The notes below the pieces were generated by a model. That model saw nothing but the letters and a program-made list of their open reading frames with translations. It searched no databases and was not told the origin of the DNA. Positions 32,598-44,190 of a stretch of 64,000 nucleotides of DNA are shown here, piece by piece (the stretch's first letter is position 1; every line of letters starts with the position of its first letter). Source of the DNA: Akanthomyces muscarius (Eukaryota; Ascomycota; Sordariomycetes; Hypocreales; Cordycipitaceae); contig NC_079243.1 in assembly GCF_028009165.1 (NCBI RefSeq), forward strand, positions 1,240,001 to 1,304,000. Direction: 5' to 3'. The translations under genes and the position numbers were made by a program.

Positions 32598-33620
32598 CGC
32601 AATTTCGTTGATGATGGGGCTTGACTGCAGATCGTTGTTGCAGGATCCAAGGCCGCGTGTTTGAGTGATGAAGGACACGTAAGATGCTGCAGGGAGGGGA
32701 AGTCTCCGGCGGAACAATATCGGCTGAACCGATATGCAGCCCGGCGGTACAACGGATACGTCGACGGTCACGATACAGTCATTTCGTTTGAGATGCTGCA
32801 AAGGAAAGCCTGCGGGTTCTAGCTGTGATTTGCTGTGTTTTACTCAAGAAGGTAGAGAGGAGTGGACACTGTGCTTTGAAACGAGCTAATGGTCGTTTGG
32901 GCCGGCCACTGTCATGTAAGTTGCACCGGCGCCCTCTTCCGCTGTTGGTCCATTATTTACATGCTCAAACCTGGTGGTTCCCATCATGTCAGACTTCTAG
33001 ATGTATTTGCGATTTCTTGAAAAAAGAACTGAATTTTGCTGTGGAGCCTTATCAGTCACCTCGACATGGCGTTCGCCCTCGCGCCACCCGCAAGCCAAGC
33101 AATGTCGCGTACCAAGGCGAGATATGCAACCGCCCCTGTAGGTCGCCTCTTCAGCTGCCTCTGCAAGGCATATCTCATGAATCAACATGATCTAGATACT
33201 TTCACAATTTTCATCAGCTTATGAACTGTTTTATTCATCGTCATTGAGGCGTTCGGCGAGCTCCGACAAGGCTCCTTGCAGCCGGCGAATCACAGCGCTT
33301 GCAATGCGCCATTCTTCAGCGGTGCCCCTCCCCCGCAGGCACATGTTGACGGTTATCAACGGGCGGGCGTGGTGATCAATTTTTCTCCATCCACATCTCG
33401 TGATTCCTTTCCGTTACCAGCTCTTTTTCTTAAAGAAAGAAAATCTTCCTCCTTTTCCTTTGTCTCTAGGCTTGAGCCATCCTTGTAACCTCTTACACCA
33501 ACATCTCGGACGACACGCCGCCAATAGCCCGCGACCGCTCCAACGCCCCTCGCCACACCAGCACTCGACACTGATAACGAGGCCCTTCACAAACGACACA
33601 CAACCACCGACACCGACATC
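32598..33620. other. Divergent promoter between the Zn2Cys6 and oxygenase genes
   Basis: About 1 kb between two start codons pointing apart. No gene is seen. A pyrimidine-rich tract at 33420-33460 (TTTTTCTT, CTTCCTCCTTTTCC) precedes the oxygenase start, a common feature of fungal core promoters. Confidence 0.5.
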
Positions 33621-34945
33621 ATGGCCTCCTCCGCCCCCGTGGATCTATCCGCGCCCACCTCCATGGACCTCCCCATCATCGACATGGACATCTACCTCGC
33701 CCACGCGCCCACCTCGCCCGAGTCCCAGGCCGAGTGCGCCAAGGCCGCCGCCGCGCTCATCAAGTACGGCGCGCTCGTCCTGTGCGACTCGCGCGTCGCC
33801 GCCTCGGACAACGAGTCCTTTCTCGACCTCCTCGAGGACTACTTTGCGCAGCCTGAGGCCGCGCTCCGCCGCGACGAGCGGCCCGAGCTCGGCTACCAGG
33901 TCGGCGCCACGCTCGAGAACACGGAGAAGCCAAAGTGCGCCGTCGACGAGCCCTGCCTGGACGTCATTGCGCGGCTGGACCCGGACCAGCGCCCGCTGGA
34001 CATTTCCGCGCACAGCCCGGACCCAAAGTGCCGGTTCTTTTGGCGGATGGTGGAGCAGCCGCCGTACGAGACGCAGTTTCCGGGCTTGAATGCGCCGAAT
34101 GTGGTGCCCGAGGCCGAGGGGCTGCGGGAGAGGTGGACGCCGGTCATGGACCGCTGGGGCAACTGCATGAAGAGCGCGTGCGTACAATCCTTGACCTTGG
34201 TCGCCTGTGACAGCTAACGATGAGTAGCGTCTCGACGCTTTCCGAAATGACCGCCGTCGGCCTCGGTCTTTCCCCGACATACTTTAGCGACGCCGGCCGC
34301 TACGGGTATGCTTCCACCTCCCTCATCTGTTGTCTTTATAAATCGCTGACAGTAGAGAAACAGCCCTCATCTCCTCGCCCCCACCGCCTCCGACCTCACC
34401 AAGTATGGCGCCGTCGACACCATCCTCGCCGGCTTCCACACCGACCTCAACTTCCTGACCATCCACGGCCGCAGCCGCTACCCGGGGCTCAACATCTGGG
34501 CGCGCAACACCGGCCGGCGCATCCCCGTGCGCATGCCCCCCGGCAACTACCTCCTCGTGCAGGCTGGCAAGCAGCTCGAGCACATCACCGGCGGCCTCAT
34601 CAAGGCCGGCTTCCACGAGGTGACGGTCAACGAGGCCACGGTGGCGACGATGCGGCGGCGCGCGGCCGAGCAGCCGGACCGGCCGCAAATTCGCATCTCG
34701 AGCACGCTGTTCTGGCACCTAAACTCGGACTTTGACCTGCAGCCCGTGCCGGAACTCAAGGAGAGGGCGAAGCGGCTGAGGGAGGAGCAGGAGAAGCTGG
34801 GGCGGGATGAGGGGAGGGAGGCAGAGTATCTACCGATGAAGGTCGGCCAGCAGGTGGAAAGGTAAGATGTACACGATGATGGATTGAGAGTGTGGTTGCT
34901 AACATTTCTTTTAGTGAGTTGAAGCATATTGCGCTGATGGCGTGA
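33621..34945 (+). CDS. 2-oxoglutarate/Fe(II)-dependent oxygenase (isopenicillin N synthase-like)
   Basis: Predicted 387-residue non-haem iron oxygenase. Exons are 33621-34177, 34228-34305, 34364-34861 and 34915-34945; all phases close and the last exon adds only ten residues. The N-terminal DIOX_N-like part opens with LPIIDMDIYLAHAP. The double-stranded beta helix carries the iron triad: H237 and D239 in AGFHTDLNFLTIHG, and H285 in LVQAGKQLEHITGG. Arg-Ile-Ser at about 322-324 is the R-x-S motif that holds 2-oxoglutarate. The Pro-rich segment VRMPPGNYLLVQAG is also typical. A Glu/Arg-rich helix (LKERAKRLREEQEKLGRDEGRE) near the end is an unusual extension. The substrate is unknown; no biosynthetic cluster is evident. 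Confidence 0.88.
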
Positions 34946-35639
34946 GACGGAGGGTAAGTTTGTTTGAAGCTGTATATAGTGGCATGGCGGTATGATGTGC
35001 AAGGAACAAAACCTTACGCAGTCGAAAATTACACAAGAACCAATTACGAGGTCTAGGTGTGACATGGTGACATGGGATGACTTGTATCCGTGAAACACTG
35101 ACATTCTGAAACGGGCAACATGAGCATCCAATGGCAATTATTGTAGCACAAATCAGTAATCAATTATTGATTCATCATCATCGAAGCTATATGCGAGATA
35201 TTTTTGTATACAAAAATCCAGCCAAGTTTTTTCAGCACAGCTCATGCAACGCGCCAAATCAGAAATGCAAGATCCAAAAATGCCGCCAACTCCGGCTCGG
35301 CACATCATAACACCATCACTAAATAAGAAAGAAAGAAAAGCTCGCATCTGTATATATCCAACAAAGGATGCAAAGCTTGAAGAACAGAAAAAGCCAGGCT
35401 GGTCGGTATGGTCCACGAGCGGAACCACCAGCAGAGAAACAAACAAAAAAAAAAGAAAGGGCCAGATTTCGAAAACTACTTGCGTGTTGAGCAACATCAC
35501 TGGCGGCGAAAACACCAGGCTCGTAGGTGGGTGGGTATCAAGCGCGCAAGAGCATCCAGAAATAACATCACTGGCGAGGGGTGTGGGAAGAAGAAGAAGA
35601 GGCAATGCAGTTCCACGACCCTCGATGGGAGAAAAACGA
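34946..35639. other. Convergent 3' region between the oxygenase and azgA
   Basis: A 694-bp gap with AT-rich stretches, ACAAACAAAAAAAAAAG near 35440, and no supported gene. Expected to hold both 3' UTRs. Confidence 0.5.
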
Positions 35640-37542
35640 CTACTGCTGTTTCGAATGGCCTTCGGAAATGGTGGTGGTGACCGGGGCCTCGGCGGGCTGC
35701 TCGTGGTCGGAGCCGTGATTCGAAGCAAGATCGGCCTCCTTTTGCGTCATGGTCGCGGGGGCCGCGGCGCGCGGCTCCTCCTTCCAAAACTTCTTGTCGC
35801 CCTTGGACAGGCGGACCATCCAGGGCGGCAGGACGCCGCCGGGGATCTTGTAGGTCCAGCCGCTGCGCTCGTCGTAGTTGGGCGGGAGGATGCGGCCGCC
35901 CGACGCCTTCTTGATGGCCCAGACGGAGCCGTTGAGGATGATGTAGGACATGACGCCGGCGATGAGGCCGTCGGCGATGGAGTAGCTAAAGGGCATCATG
36001 GCGATGGTGAGGAAGGCGGGGACGGCGTCGCCGAGGTACTTCCAGTTGATCTCGACGACGGCCGTGGCCATCATGGAGCCGACGATGATGAGGACGCAGC
36101 CGGTGGCCCAGGGCGGGATGGAGGCGAAGATGGGCGCGAAGAAGATTGTGATGAAGAAGCAGAAGCCCGTCATGACGGCGGTGAGGCCCGTCTTGCCGCC
36201 CTCGGTGATGCCGGCGCCGGACTCGACAAAGGCCGTGACGGGGGGCAGGCCGAACACGGCGCCGATGGAGATGCAGATGGCGTCGGTCATGTAGGCGAGC
36301 GTGGAGCCCTCAAAGTCCTGCGTGACAGGGTCGATGAGGCCGGCGAAGCGCGCCATCGAGTACAGCGTGCCGGTGCAGTCGAGGATGTCGACGTAGAGGA
36401 AGGTGATGAGGGCGAGGCCGAACTGGCCGCCGTACTCGCTGACGTTCCACTCCTGCACGTTGAGGATGTTCTTGATGGGGTGCACGGTGACGACTTTTTT
36501 GAAAAAGTCAAAGGCGTCGTCGCCGACGGGCGTGTAGGGAAAGTAGGTGACGGGCGTGGGGCGCGGCCAGGAGATGATGCTGACGAGCAGGATGCCGGCG
36601 ATGACGGCGCCCTTGACGCGGTACATCATGAGCATGACGGTGAGGATGCCGCCGCAGAAGATGCCGATCCACATGGTCGGGTTGCGCATCTTGTCGGAGC
36701 CCGGGCAGGCGCCGGTCTTGGGGTCGCGGTTGGCGGGGTGGCAGCCGGCGAGCTCGGTGGGGGTGGCCTGGGAGCCGACGATGACGCCGATGCCGTTGCT
36801 GTAGGTCAGGCCGATGAGGGTGAGGTAGAGGCCGATGCCGGCGCCGGTGGCGAGCTTGATGGAGGCGGGGATGGCGCGGGCGAGCCACTGGCGCATGCCG
36901 CAGAGGGCGAGGCCGAAGAAGATGAAGCCCTCGACGAAGATGGCCGTGAGGGCGACCTTGTAGGGCACGGGGCCGGAGCCGTGGAAGCCGACGACGGTGT
37001 AGGCAAAGTAGGCGTTGAGGCCCATGCCGGGGGCGATGCCGACGGGCATGTTGGCGAGCAGGCCGACGAAGAAGGTGGCAATGGCGGAGATGGCGGCGGT
37101 GGCGGTGACGACGTCGCGCTTGATGGCCTGGATGCAGATGGCGTACTCTTCGTTGTTGTTGCAGAGGGGGTCGTCGGCGCCGCCGTTGCAGACGCAGGTG
37201 CCGCCCGACTCGGAGACGATGGACGAGTTGACGGCGAGGATGTAGGCCATGGCGAAGAAGGTGGTGAGGCCGGCGCGCATCTCGGTGAGGAAGTAGGAGC
37301 CTTTACGCTCGCGGGACTGGGGTGAAGGTGTTAGTTTGGTGGTGCGGGCGAGCGGTAGTATATAAGTGAGGTTGGTGTTGCAGAGCAGAAGCAAGATTTT
37401 GGAAACAGGCTGTGATGCAGAACTTTGTCCGTTTGTTTGTAGTGTGGTGTTGAAGACTTACATGACCGGAGCCATCTAGGCGAAACCAACGGCCGACGAA
37501 GCTCTTGGCGACGCGGGAGTCGACATTCTCAGCCCAACCCAT
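35640..37542 (-). CDS. azgA: AzgA-type purine (hypoxanthine-adenine-guanine) permease
   Basis: Predicted 585-residue plasma-membrane H+ symporter for purine bases, AzgA-like branch of the nucleobase transporter superfamily. Exons are 37542-37462 (27 codons) and 37316-35640; the 145-bp intron begins GTAAGT and ends CCCCAG. Family hallmarks: the N-terminal WFRLDGSGH, then SYFLTEMRAGLTTFFAMAYILAVN, and MPVGIAPGMGLNAYFAYTVVG around helix 3. DILDCTGTLYSMARFAGL and PPVTAFVESGAGITEGGKTGLTA are the conserved substrate-site segments of helices 8-10. About twelve to fourteen hydrophobic spans are visible and the tail is hydrophilic. Its Cys-rich loop (GGTCVCNGGADDPLC) is typical of mould members. Codon use is very GC-rich at third positions, which leaves a 693-codon open frame on the other strand. 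Confidence 0.93.
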
Positions 37543-38459
37543 GTTGAAGTGGTAGCAAAGAGACGAGAGCAAGCAATGGTGAGGATATTCTGAGCAATTG
37601 GATTGTAAGAGGGAGGGCCGGGGAGGGCCGGTCTTTATAGCAAGTCGAGGTTGGAGCGAGGCAGTCGGAAGCGGCGAGTAGCGATGTCAAGGGTTGGCAC
37701 TGGCGGTAAACATGTAGGCTTGAACTGATGGCGTTTCTTGCAATTGGACAAAACAGCGGCGAGGCGCACGTCGAGTCTGCAGCCAAAGTCGGGGAGTAGT
37801 GGTGGTGGTGGTGGTGTGCCGTGTCGATGTCCGGGTGAAGCAGCAGACGAGGGCAGAATGCGGGGGAGACTTGGCGTTGAAATAAATAATAAAAAAGGTA
37901 GGGATGGCCCGAGGTGTTTAAATCGTAACCAGGGGAAATAAAGAGAATTAAATAAATAAAAAAAGAAGCAATTGAAACTGGATAAAAAAAAGCTGGGCGC
38001 GCAAAGATAGTCGGGGTGGTGGGTGTGGGCGGAGTGAGTGACAAGCCAGGCCAGGTAAGTGGGCGCGCGACCGGAACAGGCTATCTGCTGTGCGCGGTGA
38101 TGGAGCAGCTGTGTGTGAGTGTGCGTGATGGTGTGCAGTAGTTTGGGTAACTACCTAGACTGCAGATGGGACGATGCAAGGCGCGGGAGTTGGTTTGTGT
38201 ATCCCAAAACGAGGAGGATTTGGCCTTTCTTATGAAGTCGGGGGAAAGAAGACCAGTGACGAAGAGGTGAAGGAAAAGAGAAAAAAGATTTCGGAGAACA
38301 AAGAGTCAGTTCAGTCGGAAGCCCAGAGAGAGAGAGAAAAAATTAAATCTGGAGCCCCGACGACAAACAGAACGGGCGGCGCGCCCATGCCAGCTGCCAG
38401 CTGCCACCTGCGAGGGGAGGGGAGAGGGGCGCCCACTGCGAGGAGCCGTGGGGGTTTTT

Positions 38460-38490
38460 GGCAGGCAGGCAGGCAGGCTGGCAGGCAGGC
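38460..38490. repeat. GGCA tetranucleotide microsatellite
   Basis: About seven GGCA units with one GGCT variant in the middle. Upstream of azgA, in non-coding sequence. Confidence 0.8.
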
Positions 38491-40157
38491 AATTGGTAAG
38501 GGTGCGGAACCAAAAGCGGCCGCTAGAATGCCGGCTAGAAGAAAGAGGAAAATCCACTAAAATTACCGACAATTCTACTGGCTGGATAAGTTGAACCAAG
38601 GCAAGGGTACTGGTAAATGCGACGGGACATGACGGGGCTTATCAGCTTGGTCATGGTGGCGTCTAGCTGATCCGTTGACGGCCGATAACGAACAGCAACT
38701 AGCAGTTTTGAGTGCGGATGTTACGGATTACGGATTAGTTGGTTGAGCAGTCTACTCATCAGCCTCGCCGTTGCCGATAACCAAGAGCAAATTACTCTGC
38801 ATGTGCTGCTGTACGTCTTTTTTTCTTGAGCAGCCTAGCCACTGGGATAGCAGCCTGTGGGGCCACGGCGTTTTCTCTACACCGGGCGGCGGGGGCGAGA
38901 CCCTTGAACCAGAGGTGTGCCGATGGCGGCCCTGTGCCTTGCCAGCCAGCGGGATGCAAGGTCAAATACCTAGGTAGGTACCTACCTAGAGAAAGGCAAA
39001 CAAGACGCTAAAAATAACAACAGCCTGCAAAGTGAGACAAGGGCTAATGCAGTCAAGATAGAATTGACCAGGACGGGTACCAGTACTCAACTTTAAAATA
39101 TGCAAAATGACTGACCTCTTTTACATGACCAAGCAACCTTGCACCGCATGTACCACGCGCTCCATCCAGCCTCAGCCTTTTCTCGCTCAGTCTCTCCGCG
39201 GTGGGCGCCGTTGGTGGCACCTTTGCAGTTTGTAGCACAACCGCATCAGCATCCTCACCCAAGAAGAAGAAGAAGAAAAAAAAAGGGGAAAAAAACATGT
39301 GCGAATCGGAAAAGACGGCGGCAATTCATTCTACTCCAGCGGTTCGTCGCACTACCTGCGGAAACAAGCACACGATGGCCCCCTCTGCGACAAGACTTGG
39401 GGCCAGGTACATGCGTACAAGTTCCCGCGCACCGTTGCAATTCTTCAGCACCTTGCAGCACGCTAGACTACCCTAGAAATGCGACGCTGCCACGCTGCCA
39501 CGCTGTAGGTACCTAGTCCCAGCTTTGGCCAGGCTTATTGAGCTCATCAAAGCAAAACATCACGATTGCGTCGAAAAGCACCTTGACACGAGTAGACGCC
39601 ATGATCAGGCCGCTCAAGCCGGCTCGTCCTAAAATATCAGTCTTAAAAATAAACGACCCAAAATACACATCTAGAAAGAACATGTCCAAAAGTACAAGAT
39701 CCCACACATCCACCCGCTGGTCCTGCCCACCGCAGCTCGCGCCATCGGTCGGTCGCATCCTCCTGCACCGGCCCTCAAGCCCAGCCCACATCATCAAACA
39801 AGTCTCCATCAGGGCAGCGTACCGACATCCCGATGCACATGGTTGATGGCCAGCCTTTCATCGCCAGCCCACTCATCCTGCCCCCAATGGCGATTTGTCA
39901 AGTACTATTCAAGCCTACACAGCTTTTCCCATTTAGTTACTCGCAAGGCCATGCCCCGATAGATGCCACATGCTTACCCCATCTCTCCCCACCCGATCGC
40001 CTGCTAGCTTAACAGTTGGTTATCTCTCCCCCGGTTAAACAACAAACTAACTTCCTGCAAGCATATCAACCACCTCGGCTCTGCAACTGATAAAGCCAAG
40101 ACTTGGCCGCCGCCATATCTTTCGCTTCCTCCTTCAGCTATCAAACTCTGTCACAAC

Positions 40158-40181
40158 GCCGCCGCCGCCGCCGCCGCCGCC
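40158..40181. repeat. GCC trinucleotide microsatellite
   Basis: Eight perfect GCC units, no coding frame around them that I trust. Confidence 0.85.
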
Positions 40182-41797
40182 AACGCCCCCTTTTAGCTAT
40201 CGCGTCTGTCCCTCCCGTCCTAGCCGCAGTGGAAGTCGGCGCTTCCCGACCGTCCCTGCAGATAGGCTCTGCCCGAAGGTTGCCCCCTTTTGCTTTTCAG
40301 CAAAACGCCATCTGAAGCCTCACGATGCTTCATCGCTCCTGTCCTGGTCGCCGGTAGACCACCCAGTCTAAACCAAATGGGGCACCATTCTGTAGAGGCA
40401 CGCCCCCTTCAGTCCTGCCGCTCTCTGCACCCCACGGCTATGCGTGCATGTTTGGATTTAGTAAATGAGCAAGAACATGGTACCCTCCATCTGCTGCTGA
40501 ATATACTCTTGGATACTGCCCCCGATTGCAATTTGCAGACTTGTAACGGCGGGCCGCACAAGTCTCCGCAGATGGCCCCCTTGTGCTGGAAACACTGTCT
40601 TTGCTCGGACTGCCACAGCATCCGTATGTAATTTGTCCCGGCAGCCTGCATTGGATCCCCATGCCGCACAATCACCTCTGCCGCATGCAGTCACTGGTTC
40701 GCCCCCTGCTACATAGCCTCTCTGCCCCAGGGTATTGATCAAGGCACGCAAAAAACGGGCTTCTTTGACGACACGGCCAGCGTCGTCGTCATGGCGGTGT
40801 AATCCCATCGGCAACCGACGTGGCCAGCCGGGGTGTCCAACACGCACCACGTTGCAGGCCGGCAGCAAATCAAAGGGCTGCCGATGTTGAGCATTCCGCC
40901 GATGAATATACGGAGCACTCTCAACCCTGTTCTCATTCACAGAGCTAACCTCTCACACATACACAAGACATGCGCCACATCTAGCCGCCCTTAGAGTCAA
41001 CAGGGTCCGAGATTGCATCTCTTTCCCGATATGGAACACGACATCGACTCCGTCATTCGACTCTCTACGGATATCTTTCTCCTTCATCTCCCTTTGTCGC
41101 TCCTTTTTTTTTTTACTGTTCATGATGATGATGGTGCGTCAATGCTCGTTATTCTCTGCAGATCTAGACTGGCTGCCTCGACCATCTCGAGCAGGCATGT
41201 GACACTGCCAGCAACCAAGACATGTTGTTACGAGCCTACTGTGCTCGCGCACCCTTCCATGACGACCATGCGCCGTCTTCACAAGAACACCATTTCAGCC
41301 CAGCCAGTGCCGTATGAGCCGACACAACGCCTCAAACAAACGTTCCGACTCCAGGCCGCCTCCTATGCTCGGCTTACCCTATAGTAGCTTTCCGATGCCC
41401 TGTGCAGCGTCGGACAGCAGTTTGCGCCGTATTTCAGCTCTGACAGAGTCTTCCATGACGAAGCAGGTGCTGTGTAGGAAAGACGGCTTTTTCGTGCAAT
41501 GTGATGGATGCTTTGTAGGGCGGTGGTGGTGGATGTTTCGTCAAAGTTGTTGTCCAAATGGGTAGGCGCAAAAGTCTCGGCATCCTAATCAGCTAGGCAG
41601 CAAACGGCCGCCCAGACAAACAGCGTCCTGCCGTGCCAAAACCTACACTTCTTTCCTCTCGACCAAAAACCTGACTCTGTCATTCTGCAACGCCTCATTT
41701 TTGCTTCCGTCGTCCATCGCATCGCACAGAAATGTCTGCATCAAGTCTTGGTGCCAGCGTCTCGTCCCGTCTTCACGCCTCCCTGTCGTCTGTTCCT

Positions 41798-41882
41798 TGA
41801 CGTCAGCCGACATTGGCCGCCCGCCCGTCTCAGACACCGGACAGACACGCAGCCGCATCGCCCATTGGCCGCCATGACGTCA
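41798..41882. promoter_or_regulatory. Mirror-image pair of CRE + CCAAT modules
   Basis: TGACGTCA at 41798-41805 is followed after six bases by ATTGG (41812-41816). ATTGG at 41864-41868 is followed after six bases by TGACGTCA (41875-41882). The two modules are mirror images with identical spacing. TGACGTCA is a bZIP palindrome and ATTGG is a reverse CCAAT box (Hap/CBF complex). They lie about 430 bp before the start codon of the Arg/Asp-rich protein gene. Function inferred from motifs only. Confidence 0.5.
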
Positions 41883-42314
41883 GCCGGACAGCGCCCATCC
41901 CTGCCCGGCCAGCCTAGACCGCCCGCCTGGGTGAGCTGGCTGGCTCAGCACGCACGCACAGCTGCACCGCCCACCGCCTGATTTGCGCTGGCACCTGGGC
42001 TGTTTGGCTGGCTGGTTGGCTGCCTCTGCTGAGTGCGTGCGTACCTCTCTTCCAAGACTGGTATGCGGTGCCTGAGATCGCCCATTTTCGGAACAATTTT
42101 CAGACGTGTCAGGAAGAAAATCCCCCGGGCCAAGGCAGTCTATAACTACTTGGTGCTGTCCCTTTGGAACCGCCCGCGGCCCGGATCGCCTTTCGATCTC
42201 ATTCCTGATCAGCAACGCCATACACAATAAAAGAGGCGACACCTCCTACCACGCCCACAACTAATTTTGCGCTCACTCAACCAAAACTCTTACACTCTAC
42301 ACTATTTACTCGCC

Positions 42315-43649
42315 ATGGCGTACCCGTCTCGCCGTCGCGACGAGCCATACGCCCAAGACGACTATTACGGTCGCAACCCGCCATACTGGGAGGCTGGTGA
42401 GGCTCCCGCCGGGCCTCCCCCGCGCCGCAGCAAATCAGAGCGTCACCGCGACCGACCCAGCCCTGACAGCGGAGGCGCCTCCCGCAGGCGTCGCGACGAC
42501 GATGCACCCCGCGGCTCTTCTCACAGGAACGGTGACGGACGTCGCGCTCGGTCGCCGCCGCCGTCATATCGCTACGAGGACCCGCGTGGTGGAGACCCGC
42601 GCCGCGATCCCAGAGACGCAAGAGACCCGAGAGATTCGAGAGACCCCAGAGGATCAAGAGATCCCAGAGAATCGAGAGACCCCAGAGAATCGAGAGATCC
42701 TAGGGATGCAAGAGACTCCAGAGATGCGAGGGGTATGAGGGACCCGCGCGCCTCCCGCCATGACCGCGACTACCCGCCCCGCGGCGACCGCTACGACGAT
42801 GATCCCCGCAGCCACCGACGCAGCAGGACGGCAGAGGACCCCAACCGATACAGAAGGGCCTCGCCAGACCAGAAGAGCAGAGACTACCCGCCACGCGATG
42901 ATCGTGACCGAGACCGAGACAGACGTGGCGGCTACACAAAGACCCGTGGACGAGACCCTTCCCCTTCCCACGGTGGCCGAATCAAGACCCGCGACTTTGC
43001 CGACGGCCCGGATCGCGATGGCGACCGCGACCGCCACGGTGGCCATGGCGCGCGCTCCCACGGCAAGGACAAGCCCACCAGCAAAGACATTGCCGCCGCC
43101 GAACCTCCCCGCGGCCGCGAGAAGCACATGAGCAGTGGTGCCGGCGGCGGCGGCGGCGCACGCGCCATCGGCGCCAAGGTTCGCAGCCAGACGATGCCCG
43201 CGGCGCAGACGGCCGCCAAGTGGTGGAAGAACCCGCTCGTGCAGGCCGGGGCCCGCACCGCGCTGTCGGCCGGCGCCACGGCGGCCATGAACAACCGCGG
43301 AGCGCAGGGCGAGTGGCTCGGCGCCAAGGGGGCCAAGGTCGCCACGGCGGCACTGGGCGCTGCGCTCATGGACGGCTTCATGGGCGGTGGTGGTGGCGAT
43401 CGCTATAAGAAGAAGGGTGAAGATGATGGTGGTCGTGGCGGTGGTGAGCGCGAACGCGGGCGTGCGCGAAGCAGCAGCCGAGACAGGGACAGGGACCGCG
43501 ATCGTAGCCGGGAGAAGAGCAGTCGCGGCGGTGGCGGGAGGAGCAGCGGGCGCAGCAAGAGTGAGGGTGGCCGCGGCGGGGATATGAAGCACAAGATTAT
43601 GCAGTCGGGTATGGACTACATGCTCAAGAAGGCGACTGCGGCGCGATGA
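42315..43649 (+). CDS. Arg/Asp/Ser-rich low-complexity protein with glycine-zipper segment
   Basis: Single-exon 444-residue protein that I recognise only as a conserved mould hypothetical. Residues 1 to about 280 are intensely charged and disordered, with a run of RDP-x-[DEAG]-[AS] units (DPRDARDPRDSRDPRGSRDPRE...), then RDRDRDRR tracts. Residues about 295-360 are the only ordered part: TAAKWWKNPLVQAGARTALSAGA and a Gly/Ala-rich stretch (GAKGAKVATAALGAALMDGFMG) that looks like a glycine-zipper membrane-associating helix. A second Arg/Ser/Asp tail follows, ending DYMLKKATAAR. Arg-Asp/Arg-Ser repeats suggest RNA-binding or condensate-forming behaviour (inference). A TATA-like ATAAAAG lies near 42226. 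The ATG context (CGCCATGG) is good. Confidence 0.75.
   Translation: MAYPSRRRDEPYAQDDYYGRNPPYWEAGEAPAGPPPRRSKSERHRDRPSPDSGGASRRRRDDDAPRGSSHRNGDGRRARSPPPSYRYEDPRGGDPRRDPRDARDPRDSRDPRGSRDPRESRDPRESRDPRDARDSRDARGMRDPRASRHDRDYPPRGDRYDDDPRSHRRSRTAEDPNRYRRASPDQKSRDYPPRDDRDRDRDRRGGYTKTRGRDPSPSHGGRIKTRDFADGPDRDGDRDRHGGHGARSHGKDKPTSKDIAAAEPPRGREKHMSSGAGGGGGARAIGAKVRSQTMPAAQTAAKWWKNPLVQAGARTALSAGATAAMNNRGAQGEWLGAKGAKVATAALGAALMDGFMGGGGGDRYKKKGEDDGGRGGGERERGRARSSSRDRDRDRDRSREKSSRGGGGRSSGRSKSEGGRGGDMKHKIMQSGMDYMLKKATAAR
42590..42740 (+). repeat. Degenerate AGAGAYYCN coding repeat (RDP/RES units)
   Basis: Units of 9-18 bp built around AGAGACCC, AGAGATCC and AGAATCG encode the RDPR/ESRDPR series in the Arg/Asp-rich protein. 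Such arrays vary in length between strains. Confidence 0.6.
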
Positions 43650-44190
43650 AAGGGATGAAACCTGGCAATGATGATGATAATGACAAAAAAGACGAAAAAG
43701 CATATTTCACAGCTATGATGAGAACTGGGTCGATGGGATAATGGCATGGCGAGGCAAAATGATTTGGTTTATTTTTGATTCAAGCAGCACACGACGGAAT
43801 ACTACTCATTGTTAGGATACACTAGACATATCAGTCTATAGAATGCATTTACTAAACTAAACTGGGCAACATCTTCTGGGTTTTATATGTGCCAGAGCTG
43901 CTATATACTTCCCACGCTTGCACTTGCTCAATATCTTACGCCAAGGTCATCTATACACTGATGAATATAACAGATCAAGCGGTCCACTCCGATGAACAAG
44001 AACTTATAGGTTTGTGAAATGGCACCCTTTATTCGATTTAATCTAGCTACAGTGACGATGTCATTTACAATATAGAATTGCAAAATTAATTTCTCGTGTT
44101 GATTCAATACACATTCCCGCTTTCCAAAACAAAACTCCAACCCCTCCAGTAAGCACTCCCATACCCTCCAGCAATCACTCCCACACCAAT
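43650..44190. other. Convergent 3' region; no gene seen
   Basis: A 541-bp AT-rich gap between two convergent genes. No coding content. Confidence 0.5.

Larger units (their letters stand above)
37543..41797. other. 4.2-kb stretch without a recognisable gene
   Basis: Between the start of azgA and the promoter modules of the next gene. It holds simple repeats (GGCA near 38460, A/G-rich tracts at 39255-39300, GCC at 40158) and many CT-rich stretches, but no open frame with coding composition or splice partners. It could hold long leaders or non-coding RNAs; nothing in the sequence proves this. TACCTACCTAG-like motifs recur (near 38970-38990; also 45910 elsewhere in the window). Confidence 0.45.

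Noticed and set aside
35244..37325. 693-codon open frame on the plus strand over azgA
   Set aside because: Antisense shadow of a GC3-rich transporter gene; Gly/Asp/Val/Ala-rich with no domain, while the minus strand gives a complete AzgA permease.
42654..43703. 349-codon minus-strand frame over the Arg/Asp-rich gene
   Set aside because: Composition mirrors the sense repeats (Ala/Val/Thr runs opposite Arg/Asp codons); no start context and no domain.
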